From NCBI GenBank assembly GCA_032209605.1, contig JASFXZ010000117.1, forward strand, positions 1 to 64,000: a stretch of DNA of 64,000 nt, in the 5' to 3' direction. Shown one piece after another: positions 12,001 to 25,829 of this stretch. Each line of letters begins with the position of its first letter. The first letter of the stretch is position 1. The notes under the pieces were generated by a model. That model worked only from the letters and a program-made list of their open reading frames with translations, searched no databases and was not told where the DNA came from. Both the position numbers and the translations under genes were made by a program. Source of the DNA: Mactromeris polynyma (Eukaryota; Mollusca; Bivalvia; Venerida; Mactridae).

Positions 12001-13102
12001 TCAATAACAGTTCATTTTGTTTTTACATATATGTCAAGTGTTTTTCAGAGTTGCGTTACTCTCATATTGTGTATGTCGATTACATTGTTTACATCACTGC
12101 ATTCTGACAGACGCGATATTGTCGGCAGGATACTGAATGAAATAAAAGCAAGAACAATGGATGGATTACATTTAAATGACCACGTGACGCAGATGAGTTT
12201 TTCTTCAAGCGTTGGCTTGAATGTGATCTATCGGCAAAAAGAATAACCTTCTGGGTATTGAACCGGTATATATTGCTACCTGATGAACGTTTGTGGTGAG
12301 GAGTATATATTTACAAACAATTACAAAAATAAAGAATACCTCGGGTGAGAGTCGAACTGGTGCTTAACTTTTCAATAAATACATCTAAATACAGAACGTT
12401 TAACCGACTGAGTTATAGAGGCACACACCTAGTTTGGATTAAATAACTTGTTTTGTAGTCGGTGTTCCATAATAAACATGCCTTTGTCTATTTTCTGTAT
12501 GCATACTAGGCATCGGTACGCTATTGCGGTGTACAATTGTTGTATGCCACCGTATGTTGTATATGTATTGTACAAAGCCAAATGTAAATCTGAGTTACCA
12601 TGCGGAATGATAACCAGACGTATGATGCACTAACCAGCGCTGCTATTAGTGAAAAGGTAACACTATATTGTAATAATAAACATAATTTATTCAGCAATTA
12701 AGACAAATACTCGAATATACATAACGCACAATTTAACATAACATAAATAGCACATCAGAAATAAACACGTGACGTTCTTCAATAACAGTTCATTTTGTTT
12801 TTACATATATGTCAAGTGTTTTTCAGAGTTGCGTTACTCTCATATTGTGTATGTCGATTACATTGTTTACATCACTGCATTCTGACAGACGCGATATTGT
12901 CGGCAGGATACTGAATGAAATAAAAGCAAGAACAATGGATGGATTACATTTAAATGACCACGTGACGCAGATGAGTTTTTCTTCAAGCGTTGGCTTGAAT
13001 GTGATCTATCGGCAAAAAGAATAACCTTCTGGGTATTGAACCGGTATATATTGCTACCTGATGAACGTTTGTGGTGAGGAGTATATATTTACAAACAATT
13101 AC

Positions 13103-13200
13103 AAATATAAAGAATACCTCGGGTGAGAGTCGAACTGGTGCTTAACTTTTCAATAAATACATCTAAATACAGAACGTTTAACCGACTGAGTTATAGAGGC
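13103..13200 (-). pseudogene. tRNA-like module with broken T-run
   Basis: The tRNA-like part is 13116-13200 and matches the reference copy. The downstream T run is interrupted by a change at 13106, so the plus strand reads aaata. The same change occurs two units later at 14660, so the two copies share descent through a 2-unit exchange. Confidence 0.5.
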
Positions 13201-14656
13201 ACACACCTAGTTTGGATTAAATAACTTGTTTTGTAGTCTGTGTTCCATAATAAACATGCCTTTGTCTATTTTCTGTATGCATACTAGGCATCGGTACGCT
13301 ATTGCTGTGTACAATTGTTGTATGCCACCGTATGTTGTATATGTATTGTACAAAGCCAAATGTAAATCTGAGTTACCATGCGGAATGATAACCAGACGTA
13401 TGATGCACTAACCAGCGCTGCTATTAGTGAAAAGGTAACACTATATTGTAATAATAAACATAATTTATTCAGCAATTAAGACAAATACTCGAATATACAT
13501 AACGCACAATTTAACATAACATAAATAGCACATCAGAAATAAACACGTGACGTTCTTCAATAACAGTTCATTTTGTTTTTACATATATGTCAAGTGTTTC
13601 AGAGTTGCGTTACTCTCATATTGTGTATGTCGATTACATTGTTTACATCACTGCATTCTGACAGACGCGATATTGTCGGCAGGATACTGAATGAAATAAA
13701 AGCAAGAACAATGGATGGATTACATTTAAATGACCACGTGACGCAGATGAGTTTTTCTTCAAGCGTTGGCTTGAATGTGATCTATCGGCAAAAAGAATAA
13801 CCTTCTGGGTATTGAACCGGTATATATTGCTACCTGATGAACGTTTGTGGTGAGGAGTATATATTTACAAACAATTACAAAAATAAAGAATACCTCGGGT
13901 GAGAGTCGAACTGGTGCTTAACTTTTCAATAGATACATCTAAATACAGAACGTTTAACCGACTGAGTTATAGAGGCACACACCTAGTTTGGATTAAATAA
14001 CTTGTTTTGTAGTCTGTGTTCCATAATAAACATGCCTTTGTCTATTTTCTGTATGCATACTAGGCATCGGTACGCTATTGCTGTGTACAATTGTTGTATG
14101 CCACCGTATGTTGTATATGTATTGTACAAAGCCAAATGTAAATCTGAGTTACCATGTGGAATGATAACCAGACGTATGATGCACTAACCAGCGCTGCTAT
14201 TAGTGAAAAGGTAACACTATATTGTAATAATAAACATAATTTATTCAGCAATTAAGACAAATACTCGAATATACATAACGCACAATTTAACATAACATAA
14301 ATAGCACATCAGAAATAAACACGTGACGTTCTTCAATAACAGTTCATTTTGTTTTTACATATATGTCAAGTGTTTTTCAGAGTTGCGTTACTCTCATATT
14401 GTGTATGTCGATTACATTGTTTACATCACTGCATTCTGACAGACGCGATATTGTCGGCAGGATACTGAATGAAATAAAAGCAAGAACAATGGATGGATTA
14501 CATTTAAATGACCACGTGACGCAGATGAGTTTTTCTTCAAGCGTTGGCTTGAATGTGATCTATCGGCAAAAAGAATAACCTTCTGGGTATTGAACCGGTA
14601 TATATTGCTACCTGATGAACGTTTGTGGTGAGGAGTATATATTTACAAACAATTAC

Positions 14657-14754
14657 AAATATAAAGAATACCTCGGGTGAGAGTCGAACTGGTGCTTAAC
14701 TTTTCAATAAATACATCTAAATACAGAACGTTTAACCGACTGAGTTATAGAGGC
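14657..14754 (-). pseudogene. tRNA-like module with broken T-run (second copy)
   Basis: The tRNA-like part is 14670-14754. The T run at 14657-14661 carries the same interruption (at 14660) as the copy 1554 bp upstream. The next T-rich stretch on the minus strand lies beyond it, so any Pol III transcript would end later. Confidence 0.5.
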
Positions 14755-17700
14755 ACACACCTAGTTTGGATTAAATAACTTGTTTTGTAGTCTGTGTTCC
14801 ATAATAAACATGCCTTTGTCTATTTTCTGTATGCATACTAGGCATCGGTACGCTATTGCTGTGTACAATTGTTGTATGCCACCGTATGTTGTATATGTAT
14901 TGTACAAAGCCAAATGTAAATCTGAGTTACCATGCGGAATGATAACCAGACGTATGATGCACTAACCAGCGCTGCTATTAGTGAAAAGGTAACACTATAT
15001 TGTAATAATAAACATAATTTATTCAGCAATTAAGACAAATACTCGAATATACATAACGCACAATTTAACATAACATAAATAGCACATCAGAAATAAACAC
15101 GTGACGTTCTTCAATAACAGTTCATTTTGTTTTTACATATATGTCAAGTGTTTCAGAGTTGCGTTACTCTCATATTGTGTATGTCGATTACATTGTTTAC
15201 ATCACTGCATTCTGACAGACGCGATATTGTCGGCAGGATACTGAATGAAATAAAAGCAAGAACAATGGATGGATTACATTTAAATGACCACGTGACGCAG
15301 ATGAGTTATTCTTCAAGCGTTGGCTTGAATGTGATCTATCGGCAAAAAGAATAACCTTCTGGGTATTGAACCGGTATATATTGCTACCTGATGAACGTTT
15401 GTAGTGAGGAGTATATATTTACAAACAATTACAAAAATAAAGAATACCTCGGGTGAGAGTCGAACTGGTGCTTAACTTTTCAATAGATACATCTAAATAC
15501 AGAACGTTTAACCGACTGAGTTATAGAGGCACACACCTTGTTTGGATTAAATAACTTGTTTTGTAGTCTGTGTTCCATAATAAACATGCCTTTGTCTATT
15601 TTCTGTATGCATACTAGGCATCGGTACGCTATTGCTGTGTACAATTGTTGTATGCCACCGTATGTTGTATATGTATTGTACAAAGCCAAATGTAAATCTG
15701 AGTTACCATGCGGAATGATAACCAGACGTATGATGCACTAACCAGCGCTGCTATTAGTGAAAAGGTAACACTATATTGTAATAATAAACATAATTTATTC
15801 AGCAATTAAGACAAATACTCGAATATACATAACGCACAATTTAACATAACATAAATAGCACATCAGAAATAAACACGTGACGTTCTTCAATAACAGTTCA
15901 TTTTGTTTTTACATATATGTCAAGTGTTTTTCAGAGTTGCGTTACTCTCATATTGTGTATGTCGATTACATTGTTTACATCACTGCATTCTGACAGACGC
16001 GATATTGTCGGCAGGATACTGAATGAAATAAAAGCAAGAACAATGGATGGATTACATTTAAATGACCACGTGACGCAGATGAGTTTTTCTTCAAGCGTTG
16101 GCTTGAATGTGATCTATCGGCAAAAAGAATAACCTTCTGGGTATTGAACCGGTATATATTGCTACCTGATGAACGTTTGTGGTGAGGAGTATATATTTAC
16201 AAACAATTACAAAAATAAAGAATACCTCGGGTGAGAGTCGAACTGGTGCTTAACTTTTCAATAAATACATCTAAATACAGAACGTTTAACCGACTGAGTT
16301 ATAGAGGCACACACCTAGTTTGGATTAAATAACTTGTTTTGTAGTCTGTGTTCCATAATAAACATGCCTTTGTCTATTTTCTGTATGCATACTAGGCATC
16401 GGTACGCTATTGCTGTGTACAATTGTTGTATGCCACCGTATGTTGTATATGTATTGTACAAAGCCAAATGTAAATCTGAGTTACCATGCGGAATGATAAC
16501 CAGACGTATGATGCACTAACCAGCGCTGCTATTAGTGAAAAGGTAACACTATATTGTAATAATAAACATAATTTATTCAGCAATTAAGACAAATACTCGA
16601 ATATACATAACGCACAATTTAACATAACATAAATAGCACATCAGAAATAAACACGTGACGTTCTTCAATAACAGTTCATTTTGTTTTTACATATATGTCA
16701 AGTGTTTCAGAGTTGCGTTACTCTCATATTGTGTATGTCGATTACATTGTTTACATCACTGCATTCTGACAGACGCGATATTGTCGGCAGGATACTGAAT
16801 GAAATAAAAGCAAGAACAATGGATGGATTACATTTAAATGACCACGTGACGCAGATGAGTTTTTCTTCAAGCGTTGGCTTGAATGTGATCTATCGGCAAA
16901 AAGAATAACCTTCTGGGTATTGAACCGGTATATATTGCTACCTGATGAACGTTTGTGGTGAGGAGTATATATTTACAAACAATTACAAAAATAAAGAATA
17001 CCTCGGGTGAGAGTCGAACTGGTGCTTAACTTTTCAATAAATACATCTAAATACAGAACGTTTAACCGACTGAGTTATAGAGGCACACACCTAGTTTGGA
17101 TTAAATAACTTGTTTTGTAGTCTGTGTTCCATAATAAACATGCCTTTGTCTATTTTCTGTATGCATACTAGGCATCGGTACGCTATTGCTGTGTACAATT
17201 GTTGTATGCCACCGTATGTTGTATATGTATTGTACAAAGCCAAATGTAAATCTGAGTTACCATGCGGAATGATAACCAGACGTATGATGCACTAACCAGC
17301 GCTGCTATTAGTGAAAAGGTAACACTATATTGTAATAATAAACATAATTTATTCAGCAATTAAGACAAATACTCGAATATACATAACGCACAATTTAACA
17401 TAACATAAATAGCACATCAGAAATAAACACGTGACGTTCTTCAATAACAGTTCATTTTGTTTTTACATATATGTCAAGTGTTTCAGAGTTGCGTTACTCT
17501 CATATTGTGTATGTCGATTACATTGTTTACATCACTGCATTCTGACAGACGCGATATTGTCGGCAGGATACTGAATGAAATAAAAGCAAGAACAATGGAT
17601 GGATTACATTTAAATGACCACGTGACGCAGATGAGTTTTTCTTCAAGCGTTGGCTTGAATGTGATCTATCGGCAAAAAGAATAACCTTCTGGGTATTGAA

Positions 17701-18232
17701 CCGGTATATATTGCTACCTGATGAACGTTTGTGGTGAGGAGTATATATTTACAAACAATTACAAAAATAAAGAATACCTCGGGTGAGAGTCGAACTGGTG
17801 CTTAACTTTTCAATAAATACATCTAAATACAGAACGTTTAACCGACTGAGTTATAGAGGCACACACCTAGTTTGGATTAAATAACTTGTTTTGTAGTCTG
17901 TGTTCCATAATAAACATGCCTTTGTCTATTTTCTGTATGCATACTAGGCATCGGTACGCTATTGCTGTGTACAATTGTTGTATGCCACCGTATGTTGTAT
18001 ATGTATTGTACAAAGCCAAATGTAAATCTGAGTTACCATGCGGAATGATAACCAGACGTATGATGCACTAACCAGCGCTGCTATTAGTGAAAAGGTAACA
18101 CTATATTGTAATAATAAACATAATTTATTCAGCAATTAAGACAAATACTCGAATATACATAACGCACAATTTAACATAACATAAATAGCACATCAGAAAT
18201 AAACACGTGACGTTCTTCAATAACAGTTCATT

Positions 18233-21200
18233 TTGTTTTTACATATATGTCAAGTGTTTCAGAGTTGCGTTACTCTCATATTGTGTATGTCGATTACATT
18301 GTTTACATCACTGCATTCTGACAGACGCGATATTGTCGGCAGGATACTGAATGAAATAAAAGCAAGAACAATGGATGGATTACATTTAAATGACCACGTG
18401 ACGCAGATGAGTTTTTCTTCAAGCGTTGGCTTGAATGTGATCTATCGGCAAAAAGAATAACCTTCTGGGTATTGAACCGGTATATATTGCTACCTGATGA
18501 ACGTTTGTGGTGAGGAGTATATATTTACAAACAATTACAAAAATAAAGAATACCTCGGGTGAGAGTCGAACTGGTGCTTAACTTTTCAATAAATACATCT
18601 AAATACAGAACGTTTAACCGACTGAGTTATAGAGGCACACACCTAGTTTGGATTAAATAACTTGTTTTGTAGTCTGTGTTCCATAATAAACATGCCTTTG
18701 TCTATTTTCTGTATGCATACTAGGCATCGGTACGCTATTGCTGTGTACAATTGTTGTATGCCACCGTATGTTGTATATGTATTGTACAAAGCCAAATGTA
18801 AATCTGAGTTACCATGCGGAATGATAACCAGACGTATGATGCACTAACCAGCGCTGCTATTAGTGAAAAGGTAACACTATATTGTAATAATAAACATAAT
18901 TTATTCAGCAATTAAGACAAATACTCGAATATACATAACGCACAATTTAACATAACATAAATAGCACATCAGAAATAAACACGTGACGTTCTTCAATAAC
19001 AGTTCATTTTGTTTTTACATATATGTCAAGTGTTTTTCAGAGTTGCGTTACTCTCATATTGTGTATGTCGATTACATTGTTTACATCACTGCATTCTGAC
19101 AGACGCGATATTGTCGGCAGGATACTGAATGAAATAAAAGAAAGAACAATGGATGGATTACATTTAAATGACCACGTGACGCAGATGAGTTTTTCTTCAA
19201 GCGTTGGCTTGAATGTGATCTATCGGCAAAAAGAATAACCTTCTGGGTATTGAACCGGTATATATTGCTACCTGATGAACGTTTGTGGTGAGGAGTATAT
19301 ATTTACAAACAATTACAAAAATAAAGAATACCTCGGGTGAGAGTCGAACTGGTGCTTAACTTTTCAATAAATACATCTAAATACAGAACGTTTAACCGAC
19401 TGAGTTATAGAGGCACACACCTAGTTTGGATTAAATAACTTGTTTTGTAGTCGGTGTTCCATAATAAACATGCCTTTGTCTATTTTCTGTATGCATACTA
19501 GGCATCGGTACGCTATTGCTGTGTACAATTGTTGTATGCCACCGTATGTTGTATATGTATTGTACAAAGCCAAATGTAAATCTGAGTTACCATGCGGAAT
19601 GATAACCAGACGTATGATGCACAAACCAGCGCTGCTATTAGTGAAAAGGTAACACTATATTGTAATAATAAACATAATTTATTCAGCAATTAAGACAAAT
19701 ACTCGAATATACATAACGCACAATTTAACATAACATAAATAGCACATCAGAAATAAACACGTGACGTTCTTCAATAACAGTTCATTTTGTTTTTACATAT
19801 ATGTCAAGTGTTTTTCAGAGTTGCGTTACTCTCATATTGTGTATGTCGATTACATTGTTTACATCACTGCATTCTGACAGACGCGATATTGTCGGCAGGA
19901 TACTGAATGAAATAAAAGCAAGAACAATGGATGGATTACATTTAAATGACCACGTGACGCAGATGAGTTTTTCTTCAAGCGTTGGCTTGAATGTGATCTA
20001 TCGGCAAAAAGAATAACCTTCTGGGTATTGAACCGGTATATATTGCTACCTGATGAACGTTTGTGGTGAGGAGTATATATTTACAAACAATTACAAAAAT
20101 AAAGAATACCTCGGGTGAGAGTCGAACTGGTGCTTAACTTTTCAATAAATACATCTAAATACAGAACGTTTAACCGACTGAGTTATAGAGGCACACACCT
20201 AGTTTGGATTAAATAACTTTTTTTGTAGTCGGTGTTCCATAATAAACATGCCTTTGTCTATTTTCTGTATGCATACTAGGCATCGGTACGCTATTGCTGT
20301 GTACAATTGTTGTATGCCACCGTATGTTGTATATGTATTGTACAAAGCCAAATGTAAATCTGAGTTACCATGCGGAATGATAACCAGACGTATGATGCAC
20401 TAACCAGCGCTGCTATTAGTGAAAAGGTAACACTATATTGTAATAATAAACATAATTTATTCAGCAATTAAGACAAATACTCGAATATACATAACGCACA
20501 ATTTAACATAACATAAATAGCACATCAGAAATAAACACGTGACGTTCTTCAATAACAGTTCATTTTGTTTTTACATATATGTCAAGTGTTTCAGAGTTGC
20601 GTTACTCTCATATTGTGTATGTCGATTACATTGTTTACATCACTGCATTCTGACAGACGCGATATTGTCGGCAGGATACTGAATGAAATAAAAGCAAGAA
20701 CAATGGATGGATTACATTTAAATGACCACGTGACGCAGATGAGTTATTCTTCAAGCGTTGGCTTGAATGTGATCTATCGGCAAAAAGAATAACCTTCTGG
20801 GTATTGAACCGGTATATATTGCTACCTGATGAACGTTTGTGGTGAGGAGTATATATTTACAAACAATTACAAAAATAAAGAATACCTCGGGTGAGAGTCG
20901 AACTGGTGCTTAACTTTTCAATAAATACATCTAAATACAGAACGTTTAACCGACTGAGTTATAGAGGCACACACCTAGTTTGGATTAAATAACTTGTTTT
21001 GTAGTCTGTGTTCCATAATAAACATGCCTTTGTCTATTTTCTGTATGCATACTAGGCATCGGTACGCTATTGCTGTGTACAATTGTTGTATGCCACCGTA
21101 TGTTGTATATGTATTGTACAAAGCCAAATGTAAATCTGAGTTACCATGCGGAATGATAACCAGACGTATGATGCACTAACCAGCGCTGCTATTAGTGAAA

Positions 21201-24200
21201 AGGTAACACTATATTGTAATAATAAACATAATTTATTCAGCAATTAAGACAAATACTCGAATATACATAACGCACAATTTAACATAACATAAATAGCACA
21301 TCAGAAATAAACACGTGACGTTCTTCAATAACAGTTCATTTTGTTTTTACATATATGTCAAGTGTTTTTCAGAGTTGCGTTACTCTCATATTGTGTATGT
21401 CGATTACATTGTTTACATCACTGCATTCTGACAGACGCGATATTGTCGGCAGGATACTGAATGAAATAAAAGCAAGAACAATGGATGGATTACATTTAAA
21501 TGACCACGTGACGCAGATGAGTTTTTCTTCAAGCGTTGGCTTGAATGTGATCTATCGGCCAAAAGAATAACCTTCTGGGTATTGAACCGGTATATATTGC
21601 TACCTGATGAACGTTTGTGGTGAGGAGTATATATTTACAAACAATTACAAAAATAAAGAATACCTCGGGTGAGAGTCGAACTGGTGCTTAACTTTTCAAT
21701 AAATACATCTAAATACAGAACGTTTAACCGACTGAGTTATAGAGGCACACACCTAGTTTGGATTAAATAACTTGTTTTGTAGTCTGTGTTCCATAATAAA
21801 CATGCCTTTGTCTATTTTCTGTATGCATACTAGGCATTGGTACGCTATTGCTGTGCACAATTGTTGTATGCCACCGTATGTTGTATATGTATTGTACAAA
21901 GCCAAATGTAAATCTGAGTTACCATGCGGAATGATAACCAGACGTATGATGCACTAACCAGCGCTGCTATTAGTGAAAAGGTAACACTATATTGTAATAA
22001 TAAACATAATTTATTCAGCAATTAAGACAAATACTCGAATATACATAACGCACAATTTAACATAACATAAATAGCACATCAGAAATAAACACGTGACGTT
22101 CTTCAATAACAGTTCATTTTGTTTTTACATATATGTCAAGTGTTTTTCAGAGTTGCGTTACTCTCATATTGTGTATGTCGATTACATTGTTTACATCACT
22201 GCATTCTGACAGACGCGATATTGTCGGCAGGATACTGAATGAAATAAAAGCAAGAACAATGGATGGATTACATTTAAATGACCACGTGACGCAGATGAGT
22301 TTTTCTTCAAGCGTTGGCTTGAATGTGATCTATCGGCAAAAAGAATAACCTTCTGGGTATTGAACCGGTATATATTGCTACCTGATGAACGTTTGTGGTG
22401 AGGAGTATATATTTACAAACAATTACAAAAATAAAGAATACCTCGGGTGAGAGTCGAACTGGTGCTTAACTTTTCAATAAATACATCTAAATACAGAACG
22501 TTTAACCGACTGAGTTATAGAGGCACACACCTAGTTTGGATTAAATAACTTGTTTTGTAGTCTGTGTTCCATAATAAACATGCCTTTGTCTATTTTCTGT
22601 ATGCATACTAGGCATTGGTACGCTATTGCTGTGCACAATTGTTGTATGCCACCGTATGTTGTATATGTATTGTACAAAGCCAAATGTAAATCTGAGTTAC
22701 CATGCGGAATGATAACCAGACGTATGATGCACTAACCAGCGCTGCTATTAGTGAAAAGGTAACACTATATTGTAATAATAAACATAATTTATTCAGCAAT
22801 TAAGACAAATACTCGAATATACATAACGCACAATTTAACATAACATAAATAGCACATCAGAAATAAACACGTGACGTTCTTCAATAACAGTTCATTTTGT
22901 TTTTACATATATGTCAAGTGTTTCAGAGTTGCGTTACTCTCATATTGTGTATGTCGATTACATTGTTAACATCACTGCATTCTGACAGACGCGATATTGT
23001 CGGCAGGATACTGAATGAAATAAAAGCAAGAACAATGGATGGATTACATTTAAATGACCACGTGACGCAGATGAGTTTTTCTTCAAGCGTTGGCTTGAAT
23101 GTGATCTATCGGCAAAAAGAATAACCTTCTGGGTATTGAACCGGTATATATTGCTACCTAATGAACGTTTGTGGTGAGGAGTATATATTTACAAACAATT
23201 ACAAAAATAAAGAATACCTCGGGTGAGAGTCGAACTGGTGCTTAACTTTTCAATAAATACATCTAAATACAGAACGTTTAACCGACTGAGTTATAGAGGC
23301 ACACACCTAGTTTGGATTAAATAACTTGTTTTGTAGTCTGTGTTCCATAATAAACATGCCTTTGTCTATTTTCTGTATGCATACTAGGCATCGGTACGCT
23401 ATTGCTGTGTACAATTGTTGTATGCCACCGTATGTTGTATATGTATTGTACAAAGCCAAATGTAAATCTGAGTTACCATGCGGAATGATAACCAGACGTA
23501 TGATGCACTAACCAGCGCTGCTATTAGTGAAAAGGTAACACTATATTTAATAATAAACATAATTTATTCAGCAATTAAGACAAATACTCGAATATACATA
23601 ACGCACAATTTAACATAACATAAATAGCACATCAGAAATAAACACGTGACGTTCTTCAATAACAGTTCATTTTGTTTTTACATATATGTCAAGTGTTTTT
23701 CAGAGTTGCGTTACTCTCATATTGTGTATGTCGATTACATTGTTTACATCACTGCATTCTGACAGACGCGATATTGTCGGCAGGATACTGAATGAAATAA
23801 AAGCAAGAACAATGGATGGATTACATTTAAATGACCACGTGACGCAGATGAGTTTTTCTTCAAGCGTTGGCTTGAATGTGATCTATCGGCCAAAAGAATA
23901 ACCTTCTGGGTATTGAACCGGTATATATTGCTACCTGATGAACGTTTGTGGTGAGGAGTATATATTTACAAACAATTACAAAAATAAAGAATACCTCGGG
24001 TGAGAGTCGAACTGGTGCTTAACTTTTCAATAAATACATCTAAATACAGAACGTTTAACCGACTGAGTTATAGAGGCACACACCTAGTTTGGATTAAATA
24101 ACTTGTTTTGTAGTCTGTGTTCCATAATAAACATGCCTTTGTCTATTTTCTGTATGCATACTAGGCATCGGTACGCTATTGCTGTGTACAATTGTTGTAT

Positions 24201-25454
24201 GCCACCGTATGTTGTATATGTATTGTACAAAGCCAAATGTAAATCTGAGTTACCATGCGGAATGATAACCAGACGTATGATGCACTAACCAGCGCTGCTA
24301 TTAGTGAAAAGGTAACACTATATTGTAATAATAAACATAATTTATTCAGCAATTAAGACAAATACTCGAATATACATAACGCACAATTTAACATAACATA
24401 AATAGCACATCAGAAATAAACACGTGACGTTCTTCAATAACAGTTCATTTTGTTTTTACATATATGTCAAGTGTTTTTCAGAGTTGCGTTACTCTCATAT
24501 TGTGTATGTCGATTACATTGTTTACATCACTGCATTCTGACAGACGCGATATTGTCGGCAGGATACTGAATGAAATAAAAGAAAGAACAATGGATGGATT
24601 ACATTTAAATGACCACGTGACGCAGATGAGTTTTTCTTCAAGCGTTGGCTTGAATGTGATCTATCGGCAAAAAGAATAACCTTCTGGGTATTGAACCGGT
24701 ATATATTGCTACCTGATGAACGTTTGTGGTGAGGAGTATATATTTACAAACAATTACAAAAATAAAGAATACCTCGGGTGAGAGTCGAACTGGTGCTTAA
24801 CTTTTCAATAAATACATCTAAATACAGAACGTTTAACCGACTGAGTTATAGAGGCACACACCTAGTTTGGATTAAATAACTTGTTTTGTAGTCTGTGTTC
24901 CATAATAAACATGCCTTTGTCTATTTTCTGTATGCATACTAGGCATCGGTACGCTATTGCTGTGTACAATTGTTGTATGCCACCGTATGTTGTATATGTA
25001 TTGTACAAAGCCAAATGTAAATCTGAGTTACCATGCGGAATGATAACCAGACGTATGATGCACTAACCAGCGCTGCTATTAGTGAAAGGTAACACTATAT
25101 TGTAATAATAAACATAATTTATTCAGCAATTAAGACAAATACTCGAATATACATAACGCACAATTTAACATAACATTAATAGCACATCAGAAATAAACAC
25201 GTGACGTTCTTCAATAACAGTTCATTTTGTTTTTACATATATGTCAAGTGTTTCAGAGTTGCGTTACTCTCATATTGTGTATGTCGATTACATTGTTTAC
25301 ATCACTGCATTCTGACAGACGCGATATTGTCGGCAGGATACTGAATGAAATAAAAGCAAGAACAATGGATGGATTACATTTAAATGACCACGTGACGCAG
25401 ATGAGTTTTTCTTCAAGCGTTGGCTTGAATGTGATCTATCGGCAAAAAGAATAA
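18233..25454. repeat. Trimeric higher-order repeat (B-A-A, ~2332 bp)
   Basis: The unit types read B A A B A A B A A B over this stretch, with B units at 18233, 20565, 22897 and 25227. A private change at 21560 (A to C) recurs at 23891, offset 2331, exactly one trimer. Adjacent-unit copying is also visible: changes at 21838 and 21856 recur at 22616 and 22634, offset 778. Confidence 0.7.
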
Positions 25455-25829
25455 CCTTCTGGGTATTGAACCGGTATATATTGCTACCTGATGAACGTTT
25501 GTGGTGAGGAGTATATTTACAAACAATTACAAAAATAAAGAATACCTCGGGTGAGAGTCGAACTGGTGCTTAACTTTTCAATAAATACATCTAAATACAG
25601 AACGTTTAACCGACTGAGTTATAGAGGCACACACCTAGTTTGGATTAAATAACTTGTTTTGTAGTCTGTGTTCCATAATAAACATGCCTTTGTCTATTTT
25701 CTGTATGCATACTAGGCATCGGTACGCTATTGCTGTGTACAATTGTTGTATGCCACCGTATGTTGTATATGTATTGTACAAAGCCAAATGTAAATCTGAG
25801 TTACCATGTGGAATGATAACCAGACGTAT

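Larger units (their letters stand above)
2601..25100. repeat. Array domain I: mixed A (778 bp) and B (776 bp) units
   Basis: Units differ at the T tract before CAGAG. Type A reads agtgtttttcag and type B agtgtttcag. Reading the tract unit by unit from about 2705 gives A A B A B A A A B B A B A A B A B A B B B A A B A A B A A, that is 17 A and 12 B. The extra upstream T that defines type C is not seen here. Unit anchors are 3122, 3900, 4676, 5454, 6230, 7008, 7786, 8564, 9340, 10116, 10894, 11670, 12448, 13226, 14002, 14780, 15556, 16334, 17110, 17886, 18662, 19440, 20218 (mutated), 20994, 21772, 22550, 23326, 24103 and 24881. Confidence 0.9.

Noticed and set aside
15480..15689. Minus-strand 69-codon frame
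   Set aside because: It appears only because one unit has local changes. It overlaps the tRNA-like module and is not shared by most units.
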